Source of the DNA: Caldithrix sp.
Lineage (GTDB): Bacteria; KSB1; UBA2214; DYKH01
Assembly (NCBI GenBank): GCA_020722685.1
Contig: DYKH01000016.1
Coordinates: forward strand, 1-59,071
Direction: 5' to 3'
DNA: 59,071 nucleotides
The first letter of the stretch is position 1, and each line of letters begins with the position of its first letter. The notes beneath the pieces were generated by a model, which was not told the DNA's origin, made no database searches, and saw only the letters and a program-made list of their open reading frames with translations. Position numbers and translations under genes: made by a program. Below are positions 35,228 to 42,947 of the stretch, in pieces.

Positions 35228-35593
35228 ATGGCCATCAGAGCCATGACCATGAACAACCTGGATGTCGCGATTATTGAGTTGCGCGGTGCATTTGTCAGCA
35301 ACAAGGATACGGATGAGCTGAAGCGCAAAGCTGCCGACCTGTTTGAACAGGGTAATCGAAAGCTCGTCATCGACCTGGCCAACGCAACCTATATCAATAG
35401 TCTTGGCATAGGAGCCTTAGTAAACATTTACACCATGTACACCAAAGGGCAAGGCAAAATAAAGCTTTGCCAGATGGGAAAAGGCATCCAAAACATATTC
35501 GTCATTACCAAACTGATCAGTGTTTTCGATGTCGAAGAAACGAGGGAAGAGGCGTTGAGCGAATTTAGAAACAGTAGTAATCCCACAAACTAA
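35228..35593 (+). CDS. STAS-domain anti-anti-sigma-like protein
   Basis: A 121-residue single STAS domain of the SpoIIAA/RsbV type. The segment YINSLGIGALVNIYTMY holds the serine (about residue 58) that is normally phosphorylated by a partner kinase. The flanking beta strand KLVIDLANATYINS is conserved. A strong ribosome site GGAGG precedes the ATG. No anti-sigma kinase of the RsbW type is nearby. It is 23 bases before the ExbB gene and probably co-transcribed with it, so it may tune that energy-transducing system or form part of a partner switch encoded elsewhere. Confidence 0.88.
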   Translation: MAIRAMTMNNLDVAIIELRGAFVSNKDTDELKRKAADLFEQGNRKLVIDLANATYINSLGIGALVNIYTMYTKGQGKIKLCQMGKGIQNIFVITKLISVFDVEETREEALSEFRNSSNPTN

Positions 35594-35616
35594 CCCCATT
35601 CACAGGAGATAGGATT

Positions 35617-36351
35617 ATGAAACAATCCCTATTCATCACCATTGTGCTCGTCGTGGCATTCGTGATCTCGTGGGTCATTTTCTCCAATTTCTTGCCCGAG
35701 TACATTACCAAAGGCGGGCCTCTCGTGGTTCTGCTTATGACCCTTTCCATTATGGTCGTAACCTTCATCGTGGAACGACTGTTCACTTTGGGAAAGGCCA
35801 AGGGACGTGGCTCATTAATTACCTTCTTGCGCACTGTCAAACAGGAAATCGTCAAGGGCAACATCGATGCCGCTATCGAAGCGTGCGACAAACAGCGTGG
35901 CTCTGCGGCCAACATTTTGCGTTCCGGACTGGAAAAATACAAAATGCTCCAGGCGGAAAAGCGTCCCATCGAAGCCAAAGAGATGATGGATGAAGTTCAG
36001 GCCTCCATCCAAGATTCCATGATGTTGGAAGTACCGCTGCTGGAGAAAAACCTCGTCGGTCTTTCCACCATTGCCTCCATTTCCGTATTGGTGGGCTTGC
36101 TGGGTACAACCATCGGTATGATTCGCGCTTTCAAAGCGTTGGCTCAGTCCGGCGCACCGGATGCCATCGCATTGTCTTTGGGCATCTCCGAAGCTTTGAT
36201 TAACACTGCTGGTGGTCTCATCACCGCTATCACGGGCATTGTGGCCTACAACTACTTTTTCACCCGCATCGACAACTTTACCTACATGATCGACGAAGCC
36301 AGCTTTGCCATGATCAAAACACTAACCATCAACAAAGAGAACAGCAAATAA
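35617..36351 (+). CDS. MotA/TolQ/ExbB-family proton channel
   Basis: 244 residues with a three-helix plan: an N-terminal helix (about 5-25) followed by a second hydrophobic stretch VVLLMTLSIMVVTFIVERLF, then a long cytoplasmic segment, then two helices (VGLSTIASISVLVGLLGTTIGMI and LINTAGGLITAITGIVAYNYFF) that line the proton path in ExbB/TolQ. It forms the stator with the two ExbD proteins to energise TonB. It has an extra N-terminal membrane segment relative to the shortest ExbB forms. A ribosome site GGAG is present. Confidence 0.92.
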   Translation: MKQSLFITIVLVVAFVISWVIFSNFLPEYITKGGPLVVLLMTLSIMVVTFIVERLFTLGKAKGRGSLITFLRTVKQEIVKGNIDAAIEACDKQRGSAANILRSGLEKYKMLQAEKRPIEAKEMMDEVQASIQDSMMLEVPLLEKNLVGLSTIASISVLVGLLGTTIGMIRAFKALAQSGAPDAIALSLGISEALINTAGGLITAITGIVAYNYFFTRIDNFTYMIDEASFAMIKTLTINKENSK

Positions 36352-36366
36352 CACGAGGCTTCAACC

Positions 36367-36831
36367 ATGGTAAAGAAAAAGGGTCGTATCAACATTCACA
36401 TCGACATGACGCCGATGGTGGACGTGACCATGTTGTTGCTGACGTTCTTTATGTTGACAACTCACTTTCGTCCCCCTTCAGAGGCAGAGGTCATTCTACC
36501 CACCTCGCATTCGGCGTTCAAGTTGCCTGAATCGGACGTAATGACCGTGACGATTACCAAAGACAACCGGATTTTCCTTGGATTGGATTCTCAATACATC
36601 AGAGCCAAACTGTTTGGTGAGGAAAACAAGCTCAAAATGGGCATCGAAGTTGAGAACAAAGAAACTTTGGCCAATCTGCTCATCCAAGCGAGAATCATGA
36701 ATCCCAAGTTGCGAACGGTCATCAAAGGTGACAAGGCTGCGCCCTATGGGCCGGTTGAGGATGTGATGAACATTTTACAAAAAGTCAAGATTACCCGATT
36801 TAGTCTTGTAACCGATTTGGAAAGATCATGA
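36367..36831 (+). CDS. ExbD/TolR-family biopolymer transport protein, first copy
   Basis: 154 residues: a short cytoplasmic start, a single helix with the key aspartate in IDMTPMVDVTMLLLTFFMLT (the residue that carries protons), and a periplasmic domain. The motif is typical of ExbD/TolR. It lies 15 bases after the ExbB gene. Two consecutive ExbD genes are common in FCB bacteria and may give a mixed dimer. Confidence 0.92.
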   Translation: MVKKKGRINIHIDMTPMVDVTMLLLTFFMLTTHFRPPSEAEVILPTSHSAFKLPESDVMTVTITKDNRIFLGLDSQYIRAKLFGEENKLKMGIEVENKETLANLLIQARIMNPKLRTVIKGDKAAPYGPVEDVMNILQKVKITRFSLVTDLERS

Positions 36832-36844
36832 TGGAGTATCCCTT

Positions 36845-37345
36845 ATGGCAGGTGTAGATGTCCCTCAACCCAAAGCGGAAAAGGGTAAGGGCAAAAAGGT
36901 CAAAAGACAAGCGCGCTTGGGAGTGCGAATCGACTTGACGCCAATGGTGGACGTCGTCATGCTCTTGATCACTTTCTTCATGTTGACCACGGTTTTCAAT
37001 ACTCCCCAGACGATGGAAATCAACATACCGCCGGACGAGTCCAAGGTAGAAGTTGCCGAATCGGCGCTGCTCACCTTGCGCGTCCTCAACGACGGCACCA
37101 TCTACTGGAATATGGGTATCGAAACGCCGGCAAAAGTTGAGTTCAAGGCGTTGCGCTCCTTCTTAGAGGAACGCCTAAAAAGCAATCCCAAGCTCATCAC
37201 TCTGGTGAAGGTGGAAAGGGAAGCGACGTTTGAAGTCATGGTCAACGTAATGGACGAATTGAATCTGGCCAAGATCACTCGGTTCAGCACCGCGCCTTTT
37301 ACGGAAGTTGATAAAAGGGTCATTGCAAAGGCGATTAGCGCCTAA
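36845..37345 (+). CDS. ExbD/TolR-family biopolymer transport protein, second copy
   Basis: 166 residues with a longer, Lys-rich cytoplasmic start (residues ~8-25) and the same helix motif, IDLTPMVDVVMLLITFFMLT, containing the proton-carrying aspartate. It is clearly a paralogue of the preceding gene but differs in the periplasmic part. A ribosome site GGAG is 10 bases upstream of the ATG. It is 13 bases after the first copy. Confidence 0.92.
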   Translation: MAGVDVPQPKAEKGKGKKVKRQARLGVRIDLTPMVDVVMLLITFFMLTTVFNTPQTMEINIPPDESKVEVAESALLTLRVLNDGTIYWNMGIETPAKVEFKALRSFLEERLKSNPKLITLVKVEREATFEVMVNVMDELNLAKITRFSTAPFTEVDKRVIAKAISA

Positions 37346-37363
37346 CTCAAGGAGAGAATAATA

Positions 37364-38101
37364 ATGTCGGAACTCGTTATACCCATGACGACCGATTATG
37401 GCGCCCCAGAGCTCAAGAAGAATTACCAAAAGTATTTTTCTAGTGGGCTGGTCATCGCTATGGCATTTCATATGCTGTTAGTCGGTGGCTACTGGGCCTC
37501 TGTATATTTGGCGAAAGAGGAACCCCCAGTCAGGGTCATAAGAGTGCTAAAGTACAGCGAGCTGGGGCCGCCGCCATCCATCGCCGGCACCAGCGCCGTG
37601 GCGCCGGCGGTTTCGGTCGCAGCGCCGGTTGCCAAGCCCAGCGTCGGCATCCCGGTACCCGTGCCGGATGCAGAAGTCAACCCCGAACAGACCTTTGCCT
37701 CGCAGCAGGAAATGAGCGCGGAGGTCGGGCCGATCGCCGAAGGTGCCGGAGCCGGAGGTGGCGTCGAGCAAGTCATCGAACAGGATGTAAAAATCGAAGA
37801 AGATGACGTTCCGCCGCCGGCCTTCGTGCCGTTTGAGAAAGAGCCAACGATCATCAAAAGAGTTGAGCCGGTCTATCCAGAACTGGCGCAAAAGGCAGGT
37901 CTGGAAGGCAAAGTCATTGCTTACCTGTGGATTGACAAAGCGGGCAAAGTTCGCGACGTCAAGATCGTGAAATCGGATTCGGAGGTTTTTAACCAGCCGG
38001 TTATCGACGCAGCGAAGCAATGGCTATTCACGCCGGCGCTCATGAAGAACGGGCCGGTGGCTGTTTGGCTTTCCGTGCCGTTTAACTTCACTTTGAAATA
38101 G
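37364..38101 (+). CDS. TonB-family energy transducer
   Basis: 245 residues. After about 25 residues a single membrane helix (SGLVIAMAFHMLLVGGYWAS) is followed by a Pro/Val/Ala/Glu-rich linker (about 55-150) that spans the periplasm and a C-terminal TonB domain (PVYPELAQKAGLEGKVIAYL ... QPVIDAAKQWLFTPAL ... VPFNFTLK). It would transmit the proton-motive force from ExbB/ExbD to an outer-membrane partner. No TonB-dependent receptor is present in the window. A decayed second copy of the C-terminal domain follows. Confidence 0.93.
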   Translation: MSELVIPMTTDYGAPELKKNYQKYFSSGLVIAMAFHMLLVGGYWASVYLAKEEPPVRVIRVLKYSELGPPPSIAGTSAVAPAVSVAAPVAKPSVGIPVPVPDAEVNPEQTFASQQEMSAEVGPIAEGAGAGGGVEQVIEQDVKIEEDDVPPPAFVPFEKEPTIIKRVEPVYPELAQKAGLEGKVIAYLWIDKAGKVRDVKIVKSDSEVFNQPVIDAAKQWLFTPALMKNGPVAVWLSVPFNFTLK

Positions 38102-38284
38102 CGCAAAAATTTAGCCAACTGAACAAACGTCTGATCGGGCGTCTGTCGCGGAGGCCGTCATGCCGTTGAGCAAAAACACCGCCTGCTGCCGAGGAGCCAG
38201 CGATGACAGCTTTTTCATGGCAATAGGATGGGTCGGTTGCGGTTCAGATGGCTAAATCTCTGCGCGGTGAGTGTCATGCAGGCG

Positions 38285-38588
38285 TGGAAATGGATGACAA
38301 GCCGACCTTTCCATGCGTACCTTTCACAAAACCGCCGGTTGCCGTCAAGCAGGATAGCACCCAAGTACCCTGAACCGCTCCGCAAAGCCACAGGGTAGGG
38401 TCACTGCACATTTGTGTACCGAAGAGAATGGTTGCGTTCGTGAGGTCAAAATCATCAAATCGGATCTGGCGGTATTCAATCAGCCGGTTATCGAGGCCGC
38501 CAAGCATTGGCAATTCACGCCTGCTCTCACGAACGGCAATCTGGCGGCGGTATGCTTGGTGCCGCCATTTACCTTTACTTTACAATGA
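38285..38588 (+). pseudogene. Decayed tonB paralogue
   Basis: Translation in two or three frames gives an interrupted match to the preceding TonB: EMDDKPTFPCVPFTKPPVAV (compare EEDDVPPPAFVPFEKEP), then a frame change to YPEPLRKATG, a stop or frame change, and then VTAHLCTEENGCVREVKIIK and FNQPVIEAAKHWQFTPAL ... VPPFTFTLQ ending in TGA at 38586-38588. The last ~60 codons are intact and align along their length with the functional gene. At least two frameshifts and a stop interrupt the earlier part, and no start or membrane helix is visible. It looks like a tandem duplicate that has decayed. Confidence 0.8.
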
Positions 38589-38601
38589 TGGGTCGAAATG
38601 A

Positions 38602-38823
38602 ATGGGCGACTTCGACGCCTCGAAATTGTTGGCCTACGCCGTCGCTTTAGCTTCCGGCGTCTTTGGTATCTTGGTGCTTACAAATTACATCAAGCTTGAA
38701 GTCGAACCGGCAGCCCGCTATACTTTCGGCATTGTGCTGATACTGATGGCCATCTATCGCTTCGTGATGACTCGGATGAAATCGGACAGATCGCGAAGAA
38801 GGAGACATTTTTTGGATGACTAA
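38602..38823 (+). CDS. Small two-helix membrane protein, unknown function
   Basis: A 73-residue protein with two hydrophobic segments (LLAYAVALASGVFGILVLTNYI and YTFGIVLILMAIYRFVMT) and a basic tail RSRRRR, suggesting both ends in the cytoplasm. I do not recognise the family. The last codons overlap the start of the PstS-like gene by 8 bases, which supports it as a real translated gene in the TonB operon. The ribosome site is weak. Confidence 0.7.
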   Translation: MGDFDASKLLAYAVALASGVFGILVLTNYIKLEVEPAARYTFGIVLILMAIYRFVMTRMKSDRSRRRRHFLDD

Positions 38824-39745
38824 GTACCTTGCGTGTCTGGTTGTACTGCTGAGCGTGATCGCCTGTCATCGCCAACAGCAAAAGAAAGAAGAGACTCCCA
38901 CGTCCGGGCAGCTCACGCTTTGCGTCTCTGAGTCGCACGCCGCCCTCATACAATGGGAAGCCGGCAAGTTCGACAGCCTGTATCCGGAAGCGAACCTCAG
39001 CGTCATCAAAACCACGACGCGCGAAGCGATTGTCAATCTGCTCAATGACAGTGTACGCGCCATCATTGTCGATCGTGCGCTAAACGCTGAAGAGCAAAGG
39101 ATCGTCGCGGAAGCAGAAATGGCTCTAAAGCAGATCAGAATTGCGGAAGATGCGCTGGCGTTGTTGGTGCATCGGGCCAATGCCATCGAGAGTATTACCC
39201 AGGAAACGTTCCGAGCTATCTTGACCCGAAAAATAGTCGATTGGAAGGAGTTGCCCGAATCGAAGCTCAACGGCCCGATTGCGTTGGTCCTTACCGGGCG
39301 CAATTCCGGGGCTTATGAGCTGCTGCAGAAGCACTTTTACAGCTTGCCGCAGGAATTCATCCCCACCATTGTGGCGGAATCGCAAGATCAAGTACTGGAA
39401 TATGTGGGTAATCATGTGGAGGCTATTGGCGTGGTCTCATTAGCTTGTTACAAACACCCAACCACCAAAGAAACGCTTCAAGATACCTCAGACCCGGTTC
39501 GTGCGTTGGCTATTGCCGGCACAGATTCTACGGGGCAGCCGGCAAGATTTCGCCTGCATCAATACAATGTCTACCTGGGCCGGTACCCAATGCATTACCC
39601 GGTCTACTACTATTTCAATACTCGACGTTCGGCTTTGGCCGCCGGGTTCGGATCGTTCCTTGCCAGTGGGCCAGGCCAAAATATCATCACCAAATGGGGA
39701 CTTGCACCAGCAACCCAGCCGGTTCGGTTTATTCAGCTCATTTAG
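38816..39745 (+). CDS. PstS-like substrate-binding lipoprotein
   Basis: 309 residues with a lipoprotein signal: hydrophobic LACLVVLLSVIAC and Cys17 as the acylation site. The rest resembles the PBP-like domain of PstS-family phosphate-binding proteins (PBP2): an early beta strand LTLCVSESHAALIQWEAG, IVDWKELP (compare the WxDW-type motif) and the later VVSLACYKHP region. No PstABC permease genes are nearby. In FCB bacteria similar genes sit beside ExbBD-TonB and TPR genes. The ligand is unknown and may not be phosphate. Confidence 0.8.
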   Translation: MTKYLACLVVLLSVIACHRQQQKKEETPTSGQLTLCVSESHAALIQWEAGKFDSLYPEANLSVIKTTTREAIVNLLNDSVRAIIVDRALNAEEQRIVAEAEMALKQIRIAEDALALLVHRANAIESITQETFRAILTRKIVDWKELPESKLNGPIALVLTGRNSGAYELLQKHFYSLPQEFIPTIVAESQDQVLEYVGNHVEAIGVVSLACYKHPTTKETLQDTSDPVRALAIAGTDSTGQPARFRLHQYNVYLGRYPMHYPVYYYFNTRRSALAAGFGSFLASGPGQNIITKWGLAPATQPVRFIQLI

Positions 39746-39758
39746 GAGTCTACATCCC

Positions 39759-41417
39759 ATGAAATGGTTCCACGCATCTGTCATCATCGTTGTCTTTGCC
39801 ATCACGCTTCCTGCTCAGGGCCAGAACAAAGTCGAAAAAGGGAAAGATCTTTTGCGACAAGGAAGGGCCGACGAAGCGATTTCGTTGTTGCGATCAGTGG
39901 TTGCTACCAGTCCAACGAATGCCGATGCCTTATACTGGTTAGGAAAAGCCTATCTTCAAAGCGGCAAGCCGGATTCCGCCGAGATCATGGGTGACAGCTA
40001 TCTCGGCCAAAATGAAAAGAGTGTGGACGGTTTCATCCTGGTGTCGCAGGCCGAAGCAGAACAAAAAAAGTTTTCCGAAGCCTATGCCACTTTAAAGAAA
40101 GGTCTGAAAGCGAATCGTGACAATCCTCTCCTGCTCATCCAACTGGGATGGGTGCAATTTGCCCACGATTCTACCGACAAGGCGATCGTCAGTTTTTCCC
40201 GCGCAAAAGAACTCGATCCCAAGAACCCGGAACCCTATCGAGCCTTGGGTGAATGCTATCTCAAGCTGTCCGCCGATGGCGTAGCCATATTGCAGTTCGA
40301 GGAATCCATCGCCCTAGATTCAACACAAGTGGACCTAAGATACAAACTGGCGAATCTATATTATAAAGAACGTCGTTTTAATGAGGCGGCACAGATGTAT
40401 GTGAGCATTCTGCGCATGGAACCTAAAAACGACGCCGCCTCGCTGGAGCTGGGCCGATTGTACTACTTGGCTAAACAATACGGCAATGCGGCAAAGGTTT
40501 TCGCCGGTTACGTGGAAAGGCATCCTGAGGACACCGAAGCCTGGTCGATGTTCATGGAATCGCTGCAGACGGGCCGGCAATGGGAAACTGCGGTGAACGC
40601 AGCCGAACACGTTCTCAAGTCCCAGCCAAATTCGCCCAAAGCCTTGCGAGTAGCTGCCAAAGGCCACTTTCTATTGCGTAACCTTGACAAGGCCATCAGT
40701 TATTATCAAAGCCTGAGCAAAGTGGACACCCTGGCGGCCGAGGATAGCAAGAATCTGGGCAAAGCTTACATCCATACGAAAAATGATTCCTTAGCCATTC
40801 GCTTCCTCGAACAATCTCTGCAAAAGGACTCTACGCAGGCGGACATTTACACGGACTTGGGCGGCGCGTATATGCGGAAAAAGAAATTCGACAAAGCGGC
40901 CGTCATGTATGAAAAGAAATTCAAACAGGACTCTACCTATACCAGCGCTTACATCAACTACGCCCTTTGTATGGAGGTACTGCAAAATTGGGACGTCGCC
41001 CGTCGTGCCCTTTACAGCGCATTGAAACAAAATCCCAATTATTTGGCCAGCTACTACCACCTTGCCTATGTCTTGTCGCGCATGGACTCCAGCCTCGCAG
41101 CAAAAGAAGCCTATGAGAGGGTCATTAAGCTTGCGGATACCGCACGAGTACGGTACAAAAACGAGTTGACCGATTCCTATACCTATCTTAGCCGCTATTA
41201 TTTGGTAGAGAAGAAATATCCCCAGGCCTTGGAGGCGATTACCCAGGTTCTCGCTTTCAAGCCGAACGAAGCAGAAATGCATCTGTGGCGTGCGCAGACA
41301 CTGCATGTATTGAGCAGACGCGACGAAGCTAAAACGGAATATGAAAAAGTACTCCGGCTGGATCCCAAGAACGCGGATGCAAAAAAGGGATTGGAGAGGC
41401 TCGAATTGGGTTTCTAA
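39759..41417 (+). CDS. TPR-repeat protein of the TonB-linked operon
   Basis: 552 residues with a signal peptide (WFHASVIIVVFAITLPAQG) and about a dozen tetratricopeptide repeats across the chain. Examples are DEAISLLRSVVATSPTNADA near the start and ALEAITQVLAFKPNEAEMHL near the end. It is likely periplasmic and works as a protein-protein scaffold. The start at 39759 is supported by AGGAG 10 bases upstream. Longer in-frame starts overlap the PstS-like gene. It is 13 bases after that gene and belongs to the same run. Confidence 0.9.
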   Translation: MKWFHASVIIVVFAITLPAQGQNKVEKGKDLLRQGRADEAISLLRSVVATSPTNADALYWLGKAYLQSGKPDSAEIMGDSYLGQNEKSVDGFILVSQAEAEQKKFSEAYATLKKGLKANRDNPLLLIQLGWVQFAHDSTDKAIVSFSRAKELDPKNPEPYRALGECYLKLSADGVAILQFEESIALDSTQVDLRYKLANLYYKERRFNEAAQMYVSILRMEPKNDAASLELGRLYYLAKQYGNAAKVFAGYVERHPEDTEAWSMFMESLQTGRQWETAVNAAEHVLKSQPNSPKALRVAAKGHFLLRNLDKAISYYQSLSKVDTLAAEDSKNLGKAYIHTKNDSLAIRFLEQSLQKDSTQADIYTDLGGAYMRKKKFDKAAVMYEKKFKQDSTYTSAYINYALCMEVLQNWDVARRALYSALKQNPNYLASYYHLAYVLSRMDSSLAAKEAYERVIKLADTARVRYKNELTDSYTYLSRYYLVEKKYPQALEAITQVLAFKPNEAEMHLWRAQTLHVLSRRDEAKTEYEKVLRLDPKNADAKKGLERLELGF

Positions 41418-41554
41418 GCGGAGTGGCGGAGCCGTCTGCCTCTATCCGTTATCAGCACTGCGGATCCGCCGATACTTTCCATCACTAACTAATAGTGCAA
41501 CAATCAAAAAGGAACGCGAGAGGTTACTAACCAAATAACTGCAGAGGGCCTTTT

Positions 41555-42562
41555 ATGAAAACGACATTAATCCTCACCCTTGTTCTGGGCACTGCACTTC
41601 TAATTGGCTGCGGCAAAAAAGTCGAAGTACCAAAAATCATCGGTTGGGATCACTATCAAGATCCTTATTTTGAAATCGGCTTTAATTATCCTGTAGGATG
41701 GCATCTCGTTCCGGAAGGCGGGAAATTCTCGGTCTATTCTTCAGCGGAAATCGTGAACAGATTTGTGGACTATTCTCTCAAGGGCGCGGACGGCGTCCGA
41801 TTAGTGGTTTCCGCACAAAAAATGGACACACTCAAATCCTTAGACCAATACGTCGATGAGCTGCGCAATGACCTTACCAACTCCGGCTATGACGTGAAAG
41901 CGCCGGAGTCCAAAAAATTGGCCGGCCTTGACGGCATGTCGCTGCAATACGGCGGCGCCATTGACAGAGATAACCGAATCGAGACCATTCAGGCTGTGGC
42001 GATAAAAGATTCCAATCTCTATTCCATCAAATACGAGGCATTCAATGCGCTCTTTTTGCCCTGCAAAGCCGTGTATGACACTGCCGTGGCCTCACTGCAA
42101 TTGCCAAAGCCAAAGGTGGTCGAGAAGGGTGAAGATCCTTCCATTCCTTCGGCCGAGATGACGACGTTTGAAAACAACTATCTAAAATTCTCTTATCCGG
42201 CAAACTTTGAGACCACTCTCCCGGCTCCAAAACCTCCGGTAGAGTTTTCGATGGATGTCAAAGGCTATCGCCAGGACAGCTACATCCACATTGATATTCG
42301 GCCATCACAAAACTTGACTACCGAGAAGGTGGTGGAACAAAATGCCAAGAACTACAAAGAGACTTCGCGCGGCGAAGCGACCATCGCCGGCACCAAGGCG
42401 ATTTACCTCAATTACTCTCCTGCCAGAGAAATTCAGAGCCGGGTTTACTTTCTGGTCAAGAACGACAAATTCTACCGCATCATCCTGAATTATTATGCTC
42501 CGATGAAGAGCACTTATTTACCGGCTTTTGAAAAGACGGTGGGCACCGTCGCAACCAAATAA
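41555..42562 (+). CDS. PsbP-like repeat lipoprotein, unknown function
   Basis: 335 residues with a lipoprotein signal (LILTLVLGTALLIGC, Cys19). The mature part has two similar halves, each starting with a 'Y-F-x-(I/F)-x-(F/Y)-x-Y-P' motif: YFEIGFNYPVGWHL near residue 41 and YLKFSYPANFE near 207. This is reminiscent of PsbP/DUF1795-type domains that bind small ligands. The function is unknown. It ends 5 bases before a strong terminator, so it is the last gene of the TonB-associated run. A gap of 137 bases before it may carry an internal promoter. Confidence 0.72.
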   Translation: MKTTLILTLVLGTALLIGCGKKVEVPKIIGWDHYQDPYFEIGFNYPVGWHLVPEGGKFSVYSSAEIVNRFVDYSLKGADGVRLVVSAQKMDTLKSLDQYVDELRNDLTNSGYDVKAPESKKLAGLDGMSLQYGGAIDRDNRIETIQAVAIKDSNLYSIKYEAFNALFLPCKAVYDTAVASLQLPKPKVVEKGEDPSIPSAEMTTFENNYLKFSYPANFETTLPAPKPPVEFSMDVKGYRQDSYIHIDIRPSQNLTTEKVVEQNAKNYKETSRGEATIAGTKAIYLNYSPAREIQSRVYFLVKNDKFYRIILNYYAPMKSTYLPAFEKTVGTVATK

Positions 42563-42567
42563 CGAGC

Positions 42568-42641
42568 AAAACGCGCCACGATTTAACAGACACCCAATCT
42601 GGAAAGCCTGTTGGATGTTTTTTCGTGGCGCGTTTTATTTT
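42568..42641 (+). terminator. Strong intrinsic terminator
   Basis: AAAACGCGCCACGA pairs perfectly with TCGTGGCGCGTTTT (14 bp), with a 41-base loop and a TTTTATTTTG tail. It closes the PsbP-like gene and the TonB-operon transcript on the plus strand. The AAAA on the other side allows use on the minus strand also. Confidence 0.8.
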
Positions 42642-42904
42642 GTTACCACCGCTGTTGAAATGAGCACCCCGAGGTGAGCATTTTCCCTTCCAACACAACC
42701 TATCACGCCGAAGGCATCTCCCCTTGAAAGAGGCTTGTATGCGCAATACAGCTTGCCCCACGTCCAGAGAAGATTCCAACTGAATGACATACCGGCCTTC
42801 GCATCCACGGTGATGCTAAAGACATCCTGCCAAGGACGGCCCGACATGGAAATTCCTGCGCATTGACCTACCGGCCACAGCAACCGCCTTTGCGTCCAAA
42901 GCAC
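42635..42904 (-). pseudogene. Possible outer-membrane protein remnant
   Basis: An 89-codon frame of beta-strand-like character (FSITVDAKAGMSFSW, LLWTWGKLYCAYKPL, AHLGVLISTAVVT). It ends like a beta-barrel C-terminus but has no signal peptide. It overlaps the terminator hairpin by a few bases. It could be the end of a decayed outer-membrane gene or chance. Apart from this frame I see nothing in 42642-42947. Confidence 0.3.
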
Positions 42905-42947
42905 CCTAACTGTTTTCCTACAACCTTCAGCCCAACTGACTATAGCC

